From Aristolochia californica (Eukaryota; Streptophyta; Magnoliopsida; Piperales; Aristolochiaceae), in assembly GCA_029961685.1 (NCBI GenBank), contig JARWKL010000008.1, forward strand, positions 6,016,501 to 6,080,500: DNA of 64,000 bases. The letters run 5' to 3'. Below, one piece after another: positions 19,634 through 30,771 of this stretch. Every line of letters begins with the position of its first letter. The stretch's first letter is position 1. The notes under the pieces are model-generated. The model saw nothing but the letters and a program-made list of their open reading frames with translations. It made no database searches and had not been told where the DNA came from. The position numbers and the translations under genes are program-made.

Positions 19634-20283
19634 TCATTTTCTTCCTCCAAGGCAATGAGCTCTTCCTTGAGCTTTTCTATTCAAGTCTTTGAACATTGCA
19701 TTTCTTTTGTTATATTTGTTTAGACTATGAATGAATTTTTCTAAAATAATTTCTAGTTCACTTTCATAGTCTGAGTCCCTTACCTCTTCTGAAGTGATAG
19801 AGTCATCATTATCTTCAATTTCCATGAGCCCTACATCACTTTTTTTTTCCTCGGAACGGCTGGACTCTTCTTCCATAGCATCCCACGCCAAGATCAAGAC
19901 TTTATTTTTCTTGTTCTTCGGATCTTTGCTTGAGGAAGGGGTTCTTTCATCTAGGTTAGGGATTTTGTTTCTTATATGCCTTGGCTTACCACACTCAAAT
20001 CAAATTTCAATTTTTTTGAAACTTTTTTCATTTTGAGTTCTAAATTGACCACTATTGAAATTTTTCTTGTTTCTATACATCATTTCAAGATGTCTTGTGA
20101 TGAAACTCATCTCATCGGAGCTCTCTTCATTAGAGTCCATTCTTTGTCACATGCCAAATGTCTCAATCCATGGGTTGGAGGAAGAATTTCATCTTAACCT
20201 TCCAATACCCATAGTTAACTCCGTTAAATAATGGGGGATGGTGGATTTTCCTTTGGGAAGGACCAATTTATCTTGTGATGTCA
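19634..20283 (-). pseudogene. gag: Copia-2 gag with large internal deletion
   Basis: Starts at ATG 20281-20283 (MTSQDK). A frameshift follows, and FNGVNYGYWKVKMKFFLQ, the conserved N-terminal gag motif, reads in another frame. About 60 codons in, the sequence jumps to the C-terminal gag part (ESSDEMSFITRHLEMM), then a damaged zinc knuckle (ECGKPRHIRNKIP) and the acidic, coiled stretch of the frame 19634-19897. Most of the capsid domain is missing. Even with trans-acting proteins this RNA could not supply particles. Confidence 0.7.
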
Positions 20284-20348
20284 TCTTAATCAGGTTTCAA
20301 AATCAAGTAGATTTGACACAATCAAGTTCTGGCTTGCTTTGATACAAT

Positions 20349-21482
20349 CATTGGCCCAGGTAGCTTCTCAAGAACACAATCAAGTTCTGGCTTGCTTATT
20401 TAAATTCATATAAATAGACAAAACTCACACAACACAATTGAACACTAAATATTTTGTTATCGATGTTTCCATATTGTATTCACCGCCCAAGAACCTATGC
20501 TTGGAAAATTCCACTAATAATTGCTCTGTTAGCTTGGAGTTACAAGAAAGATATTCCGACTCTCCTTCAAGCCACGTGTATTCTCAAATACATTGTTACA
20601 ACTTAATCTCCCCATGAGATTAGCTAGATTCCAGCTCTAGCAGACCTTTCTATCTAGATTTATCAAGGTTCTAGATGAACCTATTAGAAAATAAAAAATT
20701 ACAAAGAAAATTAAAATTTTCACCCTTGAATTTTGGAGAGATACCATTTTCCATGAGAGTTCCATCCTTCCAACCTTTGATGCAAAATAGAGTAGATATG
20801 AGATTGACTAATTATGAATGCAAGCACTTGGAATGAGAAAGGAATGCAGAGTTTTCCAAAGTATGTCTCTCTTTTTCTTGCGTAAACAGTATTGATTGAT
20901 CAATCTACCTAGTTGATCGATCATGATTTATAGCACAATTTGGTCATGTTTTGAATGATCGATCAATCTATCTTGGTTGATCGATCATTCTTTATATTTT
21001 TTTATGTGCACTTTTGATTGATCAATCATTGGTAGATTTTGATTGATTATTCCAGTGCCAGTTCACTATGTGAATTTTTTAAGCATGGGAATTTGTGATC
21101 CTAAGTGATTCTAACACGTGTGAAATATTTTTATGCTTTAATAAAAAACATGTTTGAATCCAAATATGTCCTAAGGCTCTAAAATTTACATTGTACCTCA
21201 AGTTTTTGAAGAGTTGGGTTGTTCACTTAAATAGACTGTGTTTTAACATTTTTCAATACTTCCTAAACTCAAGTCTTCAATTTTCTTCTTCTTTCTCAGG
21301 ATGCTTTTTGAAGAGTCCTTTGAAATTTCATGGAGCTTGAGGTCTTTGATAAGCCTGTATCAATTCATTGTTTAGACCTTTGAATTTTTTGCCTCTTGAA
21401 GGACATGCATGTGAAATACTAGAATTAAAATTGTTAGCTCAATTAAGTTTTGGTACCATCAAAATCAAGAAGGGAATCAACG
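20349..21482 (-). repeat. Copia-2 5' LTR
   Basis: About 1.13 kb. Its U5 end at 20349 abuts a weak primer-binding site (minus TGTATCAAAGCAAG, about 20332-20346). The sequence 20349-20690 aligns with the U5 half of the LTR at 8800-11493, and 20890-21060 carries the same TGATTGATC / TGATCGATC motifs. The U3 start near 21482 resembles the other LTR's start (a CCATCAAAATCAA stretch against its reverse complement). A 24-bp sequence straddling the primer site (20316-20339) recurs inside U5 at 20374-20397. Confidence 0.65.
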
Positions 21483-22640
21483 CTCGATCAACAAAACCTT
21501 CATGGGGTAACGTGAGTCTCTTCGGATCACTTTCATGAAATTTGACATAGATGAATTTTTCTATTATTAGAGTTCATTTGTTGAATACTCTATAGGCTCT
21601 GCTTCTAGTAGAGTATCCTAGGAAAACACCTTCATCAGATCTAGAATCCAACTTATCTAAGTGATCTTTGGTATTTAAAACCTAGCCCATACATCTTAAC
21701 ACTTTGAAATATTCTATGTTTGGTGACTTTCCCTTCAGAATTCATATGGGGCACTTCCTTAGTTTTTTCTCAAGTAGACTCGGTTGACAATATAGCCGCT
21801 TGTATTTACTGCACCTAAAAACTTTGGTAGACTAAGTTCATTCAACATTGTCCTACACATCTCTTGGAGGGTCCTATTCCTCTTATTTTGTATAGGAGTT
21901 GTAGGTACAAAAAAATCATGTTGATAGCCTCCACTTTTCCAAAAGTTGTCAAACTCTCCTAAAAACTTTCCTCCTCTATCACTCCTTATTCTAATGAGCT
22001 TACACTCAATTTAATTGTCAACTAAGTTGTCCCATTTCATGAATTATTTTAGTTCATCACTTTTTCTAGTAAGGAAAAGGGTCCATGGATATCTAGTGTA
22101 GTCATCTACTAAGATAAAGACAATGTTTTCCTCCTAGACTTGCTGTTCCAATGTCCAAACATAGATCCATATCAGTGAGTTATAGGGGCTTGAAGTGGAA
22201 ATTACTTTATTTATCTTGAAAATACTTCTTAAGTGTTTTCCTCTCATGAATTAATCACATAAAATTTGTTTTTAAAACTTAAGCTCATGTAATCCTAGAA
22301 GAAGATTATTTGGAAAAACAATTTTCAAGAATTTCATGCCAATGTGTCCTAACCTGTTATTGTGGAAAGAAGGAGAGGGCAGGTGGGGGGGGGGGGGTGG
22401 GGGTGGTGGTTGCCGTTTTCAACCAATCCTTTTCATATACCCTTGGCCATTTGAAATTTTTTCCAATCCTACCTTGTTGACTCGATGACTGAATAAGTTT
22501 TTCTGTCCAGTCATAATGGATTGGGCATCCACCCACAATGTAGGAACCAAGTTCCTTCTCTTCCTAGGCTTGTTTCTTGCATTCACAAATGTCCTCTATT
22601 GCATTATGTCCCATTTTAATGGGTCCATAACAGTTAAGTT
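21483..22640 (-). pseudogene. pol: Copia-3 protease, integrase and linker (SIRE/Maximus-like)
   Basis: Minus-strand domains in order, all with stops: VDAQSIMTGQKNLF (protease region, about 22500-22545, its DSG altered), LGHIGMKFL (GAG-pre-integrase, about 22350), integrase core with IRSDRGGKFLGEF and PTTPIQN (about 21880-22020), then GVFLGYSTRSRAY and FNKRTLIIEK (about 21500-21640). It ends abruptly at the Copia-2 LTR; no reverse transcriptase of this copy is seen further left. A G-rich run at 22386-22420 is inserted between protease and pre-integrase parts. Confidence 0.65.
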
Positions 22641-22650
22641 TTTTTCTTTA

Positions 22651-23765
22651 GCCAAGGAAGGCCTACACTTCCAAGAGATGTAGAAGATGGGCTCAAGGCC
22701 CATAGACCAAGGAGAAGGCCCACATGCCCATAAAGTGATGGCAGGATGATAAATAAAGAGTTATCTCATAAAGATGACATTGATGTAATTAGCTTAAGAT
22801 CTAGGGGCATAATTATAATATTGTAGGTTCATTAATCTATAAATTGAGCTCTGAAGGAAATAGATTTAACAAATCTAAGCTTAAGGTTTCAAATTTATCT
22901 AATTTCTCAATCCTAAACTAGGTTGAAACCAAGTGCTAAGAAACTTTTTGTAGATGTGGAAGGTTTAATTTTCTAAGATAGCTTTGTTCCACAAGATCAA
23001 GTTTTAAGATTGGTTAAAGATGTAAGGTTTAATTAACTTATCAATTCTCATAACCAATTTGCATTGGTATGTGCCCAAAAATCAATTGAATCTTCAATTT
23101 AGCTCAAAATTTTCAAACTACATGGCTTTGAATTTTCAACTCTTTGAGGTTGGAGACACCTAACCTCCAAGGTCTTAATTATATGGCTCTTGATCTAAGT
23201 CCTTGGTTAGTAAGCCTTATCCTTTAAGGCTAGTTAGGCATGGGTGGATTCATGTGATTTCATGTGGTGATTAAGATGGACATGACTTTAAGGTAAGGGT
23301 GTAAAGTATTCAAGTTGACATGAGTCAATTACTTGGTCTATAATCACATGAAGTATGGATCAAGCCTAATCAGATTAAAATTGATATGCATAACCTTACT
23401 AATTTTTTTTCCAACACATGCCAACTAAATTTTTATTGGGTTGGAAACTAACATGATCTTTCCTTAACATGTCATTAGCTAATGATAATCTAATTTCTTA
23501 TTAAGCCAATGGATTCAAAAGTGCTTGTTTATATAAGAATTTGATTTCATAGAAATTCCGAGTCTAAATAAACAAAACAAGGAATGGTGTTTGAGGTTAA
23601 AGGATAAAACTATCATTTAATCAATCTTCAAAATAAAATCCCATAAGATGAATCTCCGAATTGACATGAACATTAAATTAAAAGGTCTCAATTACATAAT
23701 TCATGTTCCATAAGATATTTAAGTGATTTTCATGTAGTATATAGCTTGGTCAGGGAGTCAACTCC
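22651..23765 (+). mobile_element. Insertion in Copia-3: LTR fragment plus unclassified DNA
   Basis: 22651-22920 matches the LTR family of LARD-1 and Copia-4 (GCCAAGGAAGGCC, TAGAAGATGGGCTCAAG, TCTCATAAAGATG), with a TATAAATT at about 22834. From 22920 to 23765 the sequence is AT-rich without coding. It separates the protease of Copia-3 from the segment that should precede it at 23770. I cannot define target duplications. Confidence 0.45.
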
Positions 23766-23888
23766 TTTACCCAAATTTTCTTGGTCCCACTGTGCCAACT
23801 TCTGAAGACAAATTTAGGCTTCCCTTAGGAATCCAAATTTTCTTTACTACATTTATCTTTTATCTTCTAGTTGAACACTCAACCACAT
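23766..23888 (-). pseudogene. Copia-3 segment between zinc knuckle and protease
   Basis: Minus strand reads KKIWIPKGSLN and VGPRKFG, the KxWxPKG / GPKKxW spacer typical of SIRE/Maximus polyproteins between the zinc knuckle and the protease. Its start, directly against the Copia-4 3' LTR, supplies the last Cys of the zinc knuckle whose first part lies at 50088. Confidence 0.6.
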
Positions 23889-24387
23889 TGTTGAATTTAG
23901 GATCCCTTGATTAGGACCTTGAGCAAAGAAGAGTGTGAGAGGAGAAGAGAAGAAGAAGAGAAGAGAAGAGAGGGAACACGAGAACTTGACTAGAGAAGAA
24001 AAGAGAGCAAGAGAGAGAAGAGAAGAGCCTTCAGGCTTGCAATGGGAAATTGAAAAAATTGAGAGAAGGGGAGAGAAGAGAAGAGCCTTCAGGCTTACAA
24101 TTGAAAATTGAAAAAATTGAGAGAAGGGAAGAGAACTTGATGCTCTACCCCAAGCCAAGAGCCTCCATTTATTGTTTTTGAGAGGATATTACAATATATA
24201 TATATATATAATGCCCTTAGGGCTACAAGCTTTACTTAAGAAAATACATAAGTAGATATGTTTCTTCTTGACTAATTACATCCTTGTGCCATCTTTATGA
24301 GATGACTTTTCATTTACCATGATGCCACCTCTCTTGGAATTTTGAACCTTCTCCTTGTACGTGTGGGCTTGAGCCCATCTTCTAACA
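23889..24387 (-). repeat. Copia-4 3' LTR
   Basis: 499 bp; minus strand begins TGTTAGAAGATGGGCTC and ends GGATCCTAAATTCAACA. The polypurine tract CCTTGAGGGAGAG (24388-24400) precedes it. It contains a short tandem duplication (AGAGCCTTCAGGCTT twice, near 24030 and 24085) and a TA repeat at about 24195-24211. It is longer than the 325-bp 5' LTR, which has lost that region. Confidence 0.85.
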
Positions 24388-24403
24388 CTCTCCCTCAAGG
24401 CGG

Positions 24404-25527
24404 GGGTGAGAAAACATCATAAATGTCCAACTTATTGCAAATAGTAGATATGATTTTGTGAGTGATTGGTTTTGTGAGGATGTTTGTAACTTGTCTTTGT
24501 GATGAGATATGTCTAAGAGATAATATGCCAGCTTCGAATTTTTCCGTATAAAGTGGTCGTCCTCCTCAATATGTTTTGTTCTTTCATGGAAGACAAGATT
24601 CAAAGTGATATGGATAAATGCTTGATTATCACAATGCTCCTTTATAGAATCCAAATTTATTAAGGTCGATCCATAGAAGCTCACTAACTGTGTGTGTCAT
24701 ATCTCTGTATTCTACTTCTACACTGGACCTTGCAACCACATTCTGTTTCTTACTTCTCCATGTAACCAAGTTTCCTCCAAACAGTGCACAATACCCAGAA
24801 GTGGACTTTCTATCATTTGGGGAGTTGGCCCTGTCTACATCCGTGAACCCTTCTATGTTGAAGTGACCATGCTTTTTATGAAGAAGACCTTTTCCTAGAG
24901 TTCATTTCAAATATCATAATATTCTTTCCAAATCTTGCCAATGAGTAAGTTGTGGTTTGTGCATGTATTGATTTACCACACTTACTACATATGATATATC
25001 CGATCTTGTTACATTGAGGGTAAGAAGTTTCCCCACAAGTCTTTGATATTTCCCAGTGTCCATATCTTCTCCAGAACCTGCATATAGCTTGGTATTTGAA
25101 TCCATAGGGGTATCTACTGCTCTACACCTATCATTTTTGTCTCCTCAAATAGATCAAGGACATATCTTCTCTGAGATAGTATGATCCCATGCTTGGAGTG
25201 TAGCAACTCAATACTTAAAAAGTATTTAAGTAGTCCAAGGTCTTTTGCTTTGAACTCTTCACATATCTTCTTTTTGGCCACTTGAATGCTATCTAAATTA
25301 TTGCAGGTTAGGACAATATCATCTACATAGACTACCGGGAGTACTGTCCCTTTGGGGGTGTCTTTAATAAATACGGAGTGATCTACTGAGCATCGATGAA
25401 ATCTAGCTCATATAATTGCTTGGATAAATTTATAAAACCACGTTCGAGGAGACTATTTCAGACCATATAGAGATTTTCTCAATCTTCATACAGACTCCCC
25501 CTCACCCACTAATCCAGGTACTTGTTG
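24404..25527 (-). pseudogene. pol: Copia-4 reverse transcriptase C-part and RNase H
   Basis: Minus strand: MQQVPGLVGEGE and LRKSLYGLK at 25450-25527, a decayed active-site region (YVDDI equivalent about 25310-25330), then DTGKYQRLVGKL and VNQYMHKPQLTHW in 24914-25105, and the RNase H end in 24382-24684 (HCDNQAFIHI, VFHERTKHIE, LAYYLLDI). Stops and frameshifts throughout. The right end stops at the CATAT target duplication of LARD-1. Confidence 0.75.
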
Positions 25528-25532
25528 CATAT

Positions 25533-25981
25533 TGTTGGAATATAGGCCCCAAGCCCACACGACCAAGGAAGGCCTATATATCTAAGAGTGCTGGAAGATG
25601 GGTCCAAGCCTATAAGATATGGACCCATCATGATCACACGAGCTAGTGGGACCTACTATGATCACGTGAGGTAGCATTATGAGTCTTACACTATAATAAG
25701 CCTTACACAAGAAAAAGTCTTATAGAGCCACAATTATTATGGAAGGATGTCTTACAAAGGAGTGTCAATTTAAAGGTGTTTTAGTCATGTTAATCTTCTA
25801 TTTATATTGGGTTATTTAATTATGCTAGGACTTATCTTTAAGTGTTAGAGTTTGGGTGTAATTGGAACAAAGGTAGTTTGATTGTAACTGGACTCTACTC
25901 CTTCCTCTATTATAAATAGAGGTTCATGAACTCTGATTACGAGAAGTCTATGAAGTGTTTATCTTTTCCATAAATTCAATA
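25533..25981 (+). repeat. LARD-1 5' LTR
   Basis: 449 bp, TGTTGGAATATAGGCC ... CATAAATTCAATA. TATAAATAGAGG at about 25911 is the likely TATA box. Similar to the 3' LTR at 27979 but with scattered differences, so the insertion is not very recent. Confidence 0.85.
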
Positions 25982-27978
25982 TGGTATCAAATCAGGTTCT
26001 GTGAGTTGATTCGGTCAACCCACAGAGGTAATGTGATCATTTTCTGATTTATTTTCTCTAGCAGTTTAGGTTCAAGTTTCTCTTTTTTCTGTTCCTATTC
26101 CCGTTATTTTATTTAAATTTTCACCTCTATATTGAGATTTTCATATTGCATATTATATATTTATGGAAATATATTTGAGTCTAATTTCTAAATAAAAATA
26201 ATTTTTTGAAATCGGAGTCATCTACAAAGAGAAATAGATATTTGAAGCAGCAAAGGTCAGATTACAAAAGAGGGTTTTACAACAACAGAAAGCTTTAACT
26301 TCTGAGCTATTTTATGCTATTAAGAATGAGACTTTATATAAAGAATTAAATATCAAAAGAAATATATGTAAGTCTATTTTCATACCTATTCAATCAATTC
26401 TCTATCTGAGCTTTTTATATGGATATATTGATCTTGGAAGAGTCAATGATCATGCTGAAAAAGGTAAAAGAGTACTTAGTTAGGTAGAGACCAAAATATA
26501 TCAGATTATATATCTCAATGGAAGTATATTTTATGAAGTAAATTTATACTTGTATAAAAGGTATTTAAGTCTAGTTTCATAAGGAAAAAATTTCATGTCA
26601 GTCTGATTTATATTTAAGGATATATTTGCATTTGAAGAATCAAATGTCATACTGGTATCCTATTGCATTGAAAAATCCGAATTTAAGCCGATTTTTTTGC
26701 ATCACTTTTTGAGTTGCTGTTATCGATCAAATATATCAGGAAAATATCTCACTTACCCCTTTTTCAGTTACTACATCTATGTTATTTGGTTCAAGCTGGG
26801 AACACTGTCATTACCTCCCAGCTTGAGGGGGAGAAGTAGAAGAAGTACAAGAAAGGTATTTTATTCCATATGTTGTGGTAAGTTTTATGTAACAAAAATA
26901 TTCAAGAAAGGGGAAGCACAAAAGATGAACCTTTTGCATTTAAGAATAATTTTTTTTGCAGCAAATAAAATTGGAGATCAATAATCCTGACTCACAATAA
27001 TAATTGCGGTAATTATTGGTGATAACTTCCTCGGCTCGACTCGATTCTATTTCTCCTGCTCGATTATTATCTTGAGGTACTCGCAACATATTCCTTGGTC
27101 AACATATTGCATCGGATTATTTCATGGGTCATTTATATAAGGGTTTTTATTATTTTGGTTCGTGTTATATGAGCCCAAGCCCATTTCACCGGCAGCTATT
27201 GTGTCTCTTTGGATGAAATATTATTATTGAAGTGGTGGCCTCAACATCCTATCTTCCTATTTACCCATTACCTATTGGTTATTTGACAACCTTACTCCTA
27301 CCATCCTTTATTTGACTCTCAAATACATCTTTTGGCCAACCTTTTGCGTGTTGCTTCGGTTGGGAGTTTAAGTCCATGATGGTTAGGTGTTTTAAGTCCA
27401 TTGAGACTTTATATATATACCTGTGGGTCTTTTATCAATGTCTTGTGCATGACAGGCATTACCCACTTATCATGTCTTTTATCGCCGTCTTGTGAATGAC
27501 ATGAATTTATCATCCATGTCTACCTGTGAGAGTAGGTGCCCAGGTTGGGACACCATGATGGAGGAACTTATTACTACATATATGTTACCTCCCTTAATTA
27601 GTATTTATTACTCCTACTTCTTGAGAGTCATTGTCCTGTGGAGGGACACGATGATGTAGGAGTTTTTACTACACTTCTAAGCACTACGTATAGACCCACT
27701 ACCTGTGAAAGATAGGAGTGCCACTACCTGAGAATGAAAGGAGTGTGCCTTACATCTAGCATGAGTTACATTTGGAATATGGAGCGATGTTATACAACTT
27801 GGAGTGATTTTACTCTAACTTATCTTATGCAAGTTGGGTCTCATGGAAGAGAGCACCAACATGAGGGGGGAGTGTTGGAAGATATGGAGGACTACTATTT
27901 TATACGAGAAGATCCTATATATCATTTATAGCAAGCTAGGAGTTCATGATATTCTGTCACCCCCAGCTTGAGGGGGAG
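25982..27978 (+). other. LARD-1 internal non-coding region
   Basis: Begins with the primer-binding site. Blocks such as GGAAATATATTTGAGTCTA (about 26164) and AAGTCCATTGAGACTTTA (about 27395) recur in LARD-2 or LARD-4. The longest frame (26697-26984) has no recognisable domain and is not kept in the relatives. I see no protein product. Confidence 0.7.
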
Positions 27979-28410
27979 TTTTAGAAGATGGTCCCAAGCC
28001 GACACGACCAAGGAAGACCCATATATCTAAGAGTATTGGAAGATGGGCCCAAGTCCCTAAGATATGGACCCACCATGATCACACGAGTTGGTGGGACCCA
28101 CCATGATCACGCGAGGTGACATTATTAGTCTTACACAAGAAGAAGTCTTACAGAGCCACAATTATTATGGAAAGAAGTCTCACAGAAGAGTTTCAGTTTA
28201 AAGGTGTTTTAGTCATGTCAGTCTTCTATTTATATTGGGTTATTTAATTATGCTAGGACTTATCTTTAAGTGTTAGAGTTTGGGTGTAATTGGGATAAAG
28301 GTAGTTTCATTGTAATTGGACTCTACTGCCTTCCTCTATTATAAATAGAGGTTCATGTACTCTGATTACAAGAAGTCAATGAAGTATTTCTCTTTTCCAT
28401 AAATTCAATA
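27979..28410 (+). repeat. LARD-1 3' LTR
   Basis: 432 bp, from TTTTAGAAGATGG (first bases mutated from TGTTGGAAG) to AATTCAATA, followed by the CATAT duplication. Confidence 0.85.
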
Positions 28411-28415
28411 CATAT

Positions 28416-28737
28416 ATATTTCTTCTTTAACATCCCCATTCAAGAAAACATTTTTAACATCAACCTGATATACCTGCCATGATGAATTAGCAGTAAGGGA
28501 TAACAATATAAGTACTGAGTTCATTTTGGCCACTAGAGATAATGTTTCTTCATAATCGATTCCATAGAACTGAGTATAGCCTTTCGCAATAAGGCGTGCC
28601 TTAAGATGAGCAACCGATCCATCCAGATTATGTTTAATGGTATAAACCCACTTACAACCCACAAGTTTCTTGCCTGAAAGAAGAGGAACTAGAGTCCATG
28701 TCTGATTCTCATATAGCGCATGCATTTCTTCTTCCAT
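28416..28737 (-). pseudogene. pol: Copia-4 reverse transcriptase N-part
   Basis: A clean frame: MHALYENQTWTLVPL, KLVGCKWVYTIKHN, ARLIAKGYTQ, GIDYEETLSLV and YQVDVKNVFLNGDVKEEIYM, the fingers/palm start of a Copia reverse transcriptase. It is cut by LARD-1 right after EEIYM; the continuation is at 25527. The first palm aspartate (in QVDVKNVFL) is present. Confidence 0.85.
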
Positions 28738-30304
28738 TGTAGCCTTCCAACTTGGATGCCTCAGAGCCTCCTGATTGGATTGTGGTACAAAGAAGGAAGA
28801 AATAGATGCAAGAAATTGACTACATGAAGAAGATAAATGATGTTGACATACAAAGTTGGATATTGGGTGAGAAATAGAGGGTCTAGTACCTGTCTTGGGT
28901 TCTTTCCTTAAAGTTATAGGCCGAGTATCATTTTATGGTCCAAATGGAATAGGAGTCGGTGGAGATGGACTTACTTTGGTAAGATCCATATACTCTGCAG
29001 GTGTGGTATCGGCTAATTCTTTAGGGGGTTGAAGAATATCCACAGTAAAGGGCACAACCATTCGAGGAGAGGTCTGTACAGATGAGAGACCCGGATGAGC
29101 ATTTTCGGAGGAGTATGAAGTGTCTCCAAAGTAGGCTACATCCCTAGACACAAGTAACTTTTAGAGAATAGGATTATGATAAACATAACCCTTTTGTGTG
29201 TGAGAATATCCAAAGAAGACACACTTGATATATTTTGGGTCAAGTTTATTTTTTTGAGGTGATGTAACATGAAAAAAACATGTACAATCGAAAACTATTA
29301 AAGGAAGTGAAAATGGTTAAGCATTTGAAAATAAAAAAGAGTATGGGGATTTATGACCAAGTACAAATGAGGGTAGCATATTAATAAGAAAGCAATCAGT
29401 TAGTATGGTATGTAGCCAATAGAAGTTTGGTACCTTCATGGAATATAGTAAACCACGGTCTACCTCTAGGAGATGTCAGTTCTTCTGTTCTACTTCACCG
29501 TTCTATTGAGGGGTGTAGAGGTTAATTCTATTTTCTTGACAAAAGGAGTCAAGGTCACTAGACAGATACTCTTTGGCACTATTAGTGTGAAACGATTTTA
29601 TTTTCTTGCCAAATTGAGTGGCCACCATAGCATGAAAGGATTTAAATATGGATAAAATTTCAGATCTCTCTTTAAAGAGGAATATCTATGTGACTCGAGT
29701 AAAATCATAAATAAAAGTGATAATGTATTTAACTCTAGAAATGTTTGAGACACTCAAGGGTCCCCATACATTAATAGGATCAAGGAAAAAAGAGCAACAC
29801 CTTTAAGTTCAGTCCATGGAGATTATGTGGTCCTCTAGTGTTTACTAAGTTGACACACTTCACACTTTAAACTGACAAATGTTTAAAAGCTGGAAAGAGA
29901 TGTTGAAGGGATGGTGATAAGGGGTGTTCCAATCTATTGTGACATGATTTTGCCTCAGTTTACTTGGTTGAGATAACATTTATTTGAGGCAAGTCCAAGT
30001 AGTAAAACCCCCCTTGTTCACGGCCTTCATCAATCACCTGTTTCGTCATTTGATCTTGAGAAACACAAGATGAGGGTGAAAAGGTGATAGAGAAATTAAA
30101 GTGTTTACGAAGTTGACTGACAAACAATAGGTTCAAGGGAACAGTTGGAACAAATAGGATATCTTTGAACAGAAGTGATGGTGTAATAGAAGTGAATCTT
30201 TTCCCGAGAACTTTGGTTTGGGATCCATCAGCCATGGTAATAAATTTATCTGAGAGGCATGGAGATAAAGAGTGTAGTATACCTTTTTTACCTATGAGAT
30301 GCAT
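28738..30304 (-). pseudogene. pol: Copia-4 protease-proximal region, GAG-pre-integrase and integrase
   Basis: 29960-30304 reads KGILHSLSPCLSDKFITMADGS, FSPSSCVSQDQMTKQVI and GREQGGFYYLDL, the stretch between protease and GAG-pre-integrase. Further left, with many stops, come INVWGPLSVSN (first Asp replaced by Asn), FIYDFTRVT, TNSAKEYLS and NGEVEQKN (catalytic Glu region), then the linker VFFGYSHTQKGY and 28933-29151. Heavily decayed; the order and spacing match Copia integrase. Confidence 0.7.
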
Positions 30305-30766
30305 TGAGGTCCCTGAGTCAATAATCTAGGATGAAGAGGAAGTATTGGCATAAATCATACCTAAAGTGGAGGTGGCAGCAATAGTAGTGGAAAGTGTAGT
30401 AGGAGATACCACCAGAGTTTTCATTCTCTAGAATAGTTCATACTCGTCATTAGTAAGTGTCTTTTTTTCTGAATGTGGTTTAGATTTGTCCACCTTTTTA
30501 ATGTTGATTGAGGCATGATTAACCGTGGACCAATCTGGTTTTCCATGGAGTTTCTAAATTTTTTTATAGTATGGTTGGACCTCCCACAATGAGTGCATCC
30601 CTGGCTGTTTGTTCTGGATGGACCAGTCCTTCCACCTCTTCCTTGACCTCCTCTATAACTTCTACCACGACCTCAGTTGGTGGAAGATGTGCCCCATTTC
30701 TAGAGTACATGGCTAATGATAATTCATGAGAGGTAGAAGAAGAATCTGGAATTCTGTGTAAGGTGG
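30305..30766 (-). pseudogene. gag: Copia-4 gag C-part with zinc knuckle
   Basis: Minus strand from 30766: TLHRIPDSSSTSHELSLAMYS, a glycine/arginine-rich stretch at about 30620-30680, and the zinc knuckle CTHCGRSNHTIKKF at about 30565-30605, whose last Cys is now Phe. The N-terminal part is across Athila-1 at 48120-48710. The same gag region is kept at 58481 in Copia-5. Confidence 0.7.
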
Positions 30767-30771
30767 CATGA

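Larger units (their letters stand above)
11494..20348 (-). mobile_element. Copia-2 internal region (SIRE/Maximus-like), split by Harb-1
   Basis: Minus-strand Copia element: gag near 20283, zinc knuckle and protease at 19100-19450, integrase at 18262-18862, reverse transcriptase in two pieces (17346-18109 and 11803-12591), RNase H ending near 11494. Harb-1 interrupts it at 12595-17342 and duplicates TTA on both sides. Every domain carries stops or frameshifts and gag has a large internal deletion. The 5' LTR is at 20349-21482; the expected minus-strand 3' LTR is not beside the RNase H end, where an inverted LTR stands instead. Confidence 0.8.
25533..28410 (+). mobile_element. LARD-1: non-coding LTR retrotransposon
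   Basis: 2878 bp flanked by exact 5-bp duplications CATAT (25528-25532, 28411-28415). 5' LTR 25533-25981, primer-binding site TGGTATCAAATCAGG at 25982, polypurine tract CTTGAGGGGGAG at 27967-27978, 3' LTR 27979-28410. The roughly 2-kb internal region has no gag or pol similarity and no long frame, so it depends on another element for movement. It is inserted in the reverse transcriptase of Copia-4. Three relatives lie at 58701-61067, 61068-62969 and 63611-64000. Confidence 0.88.
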
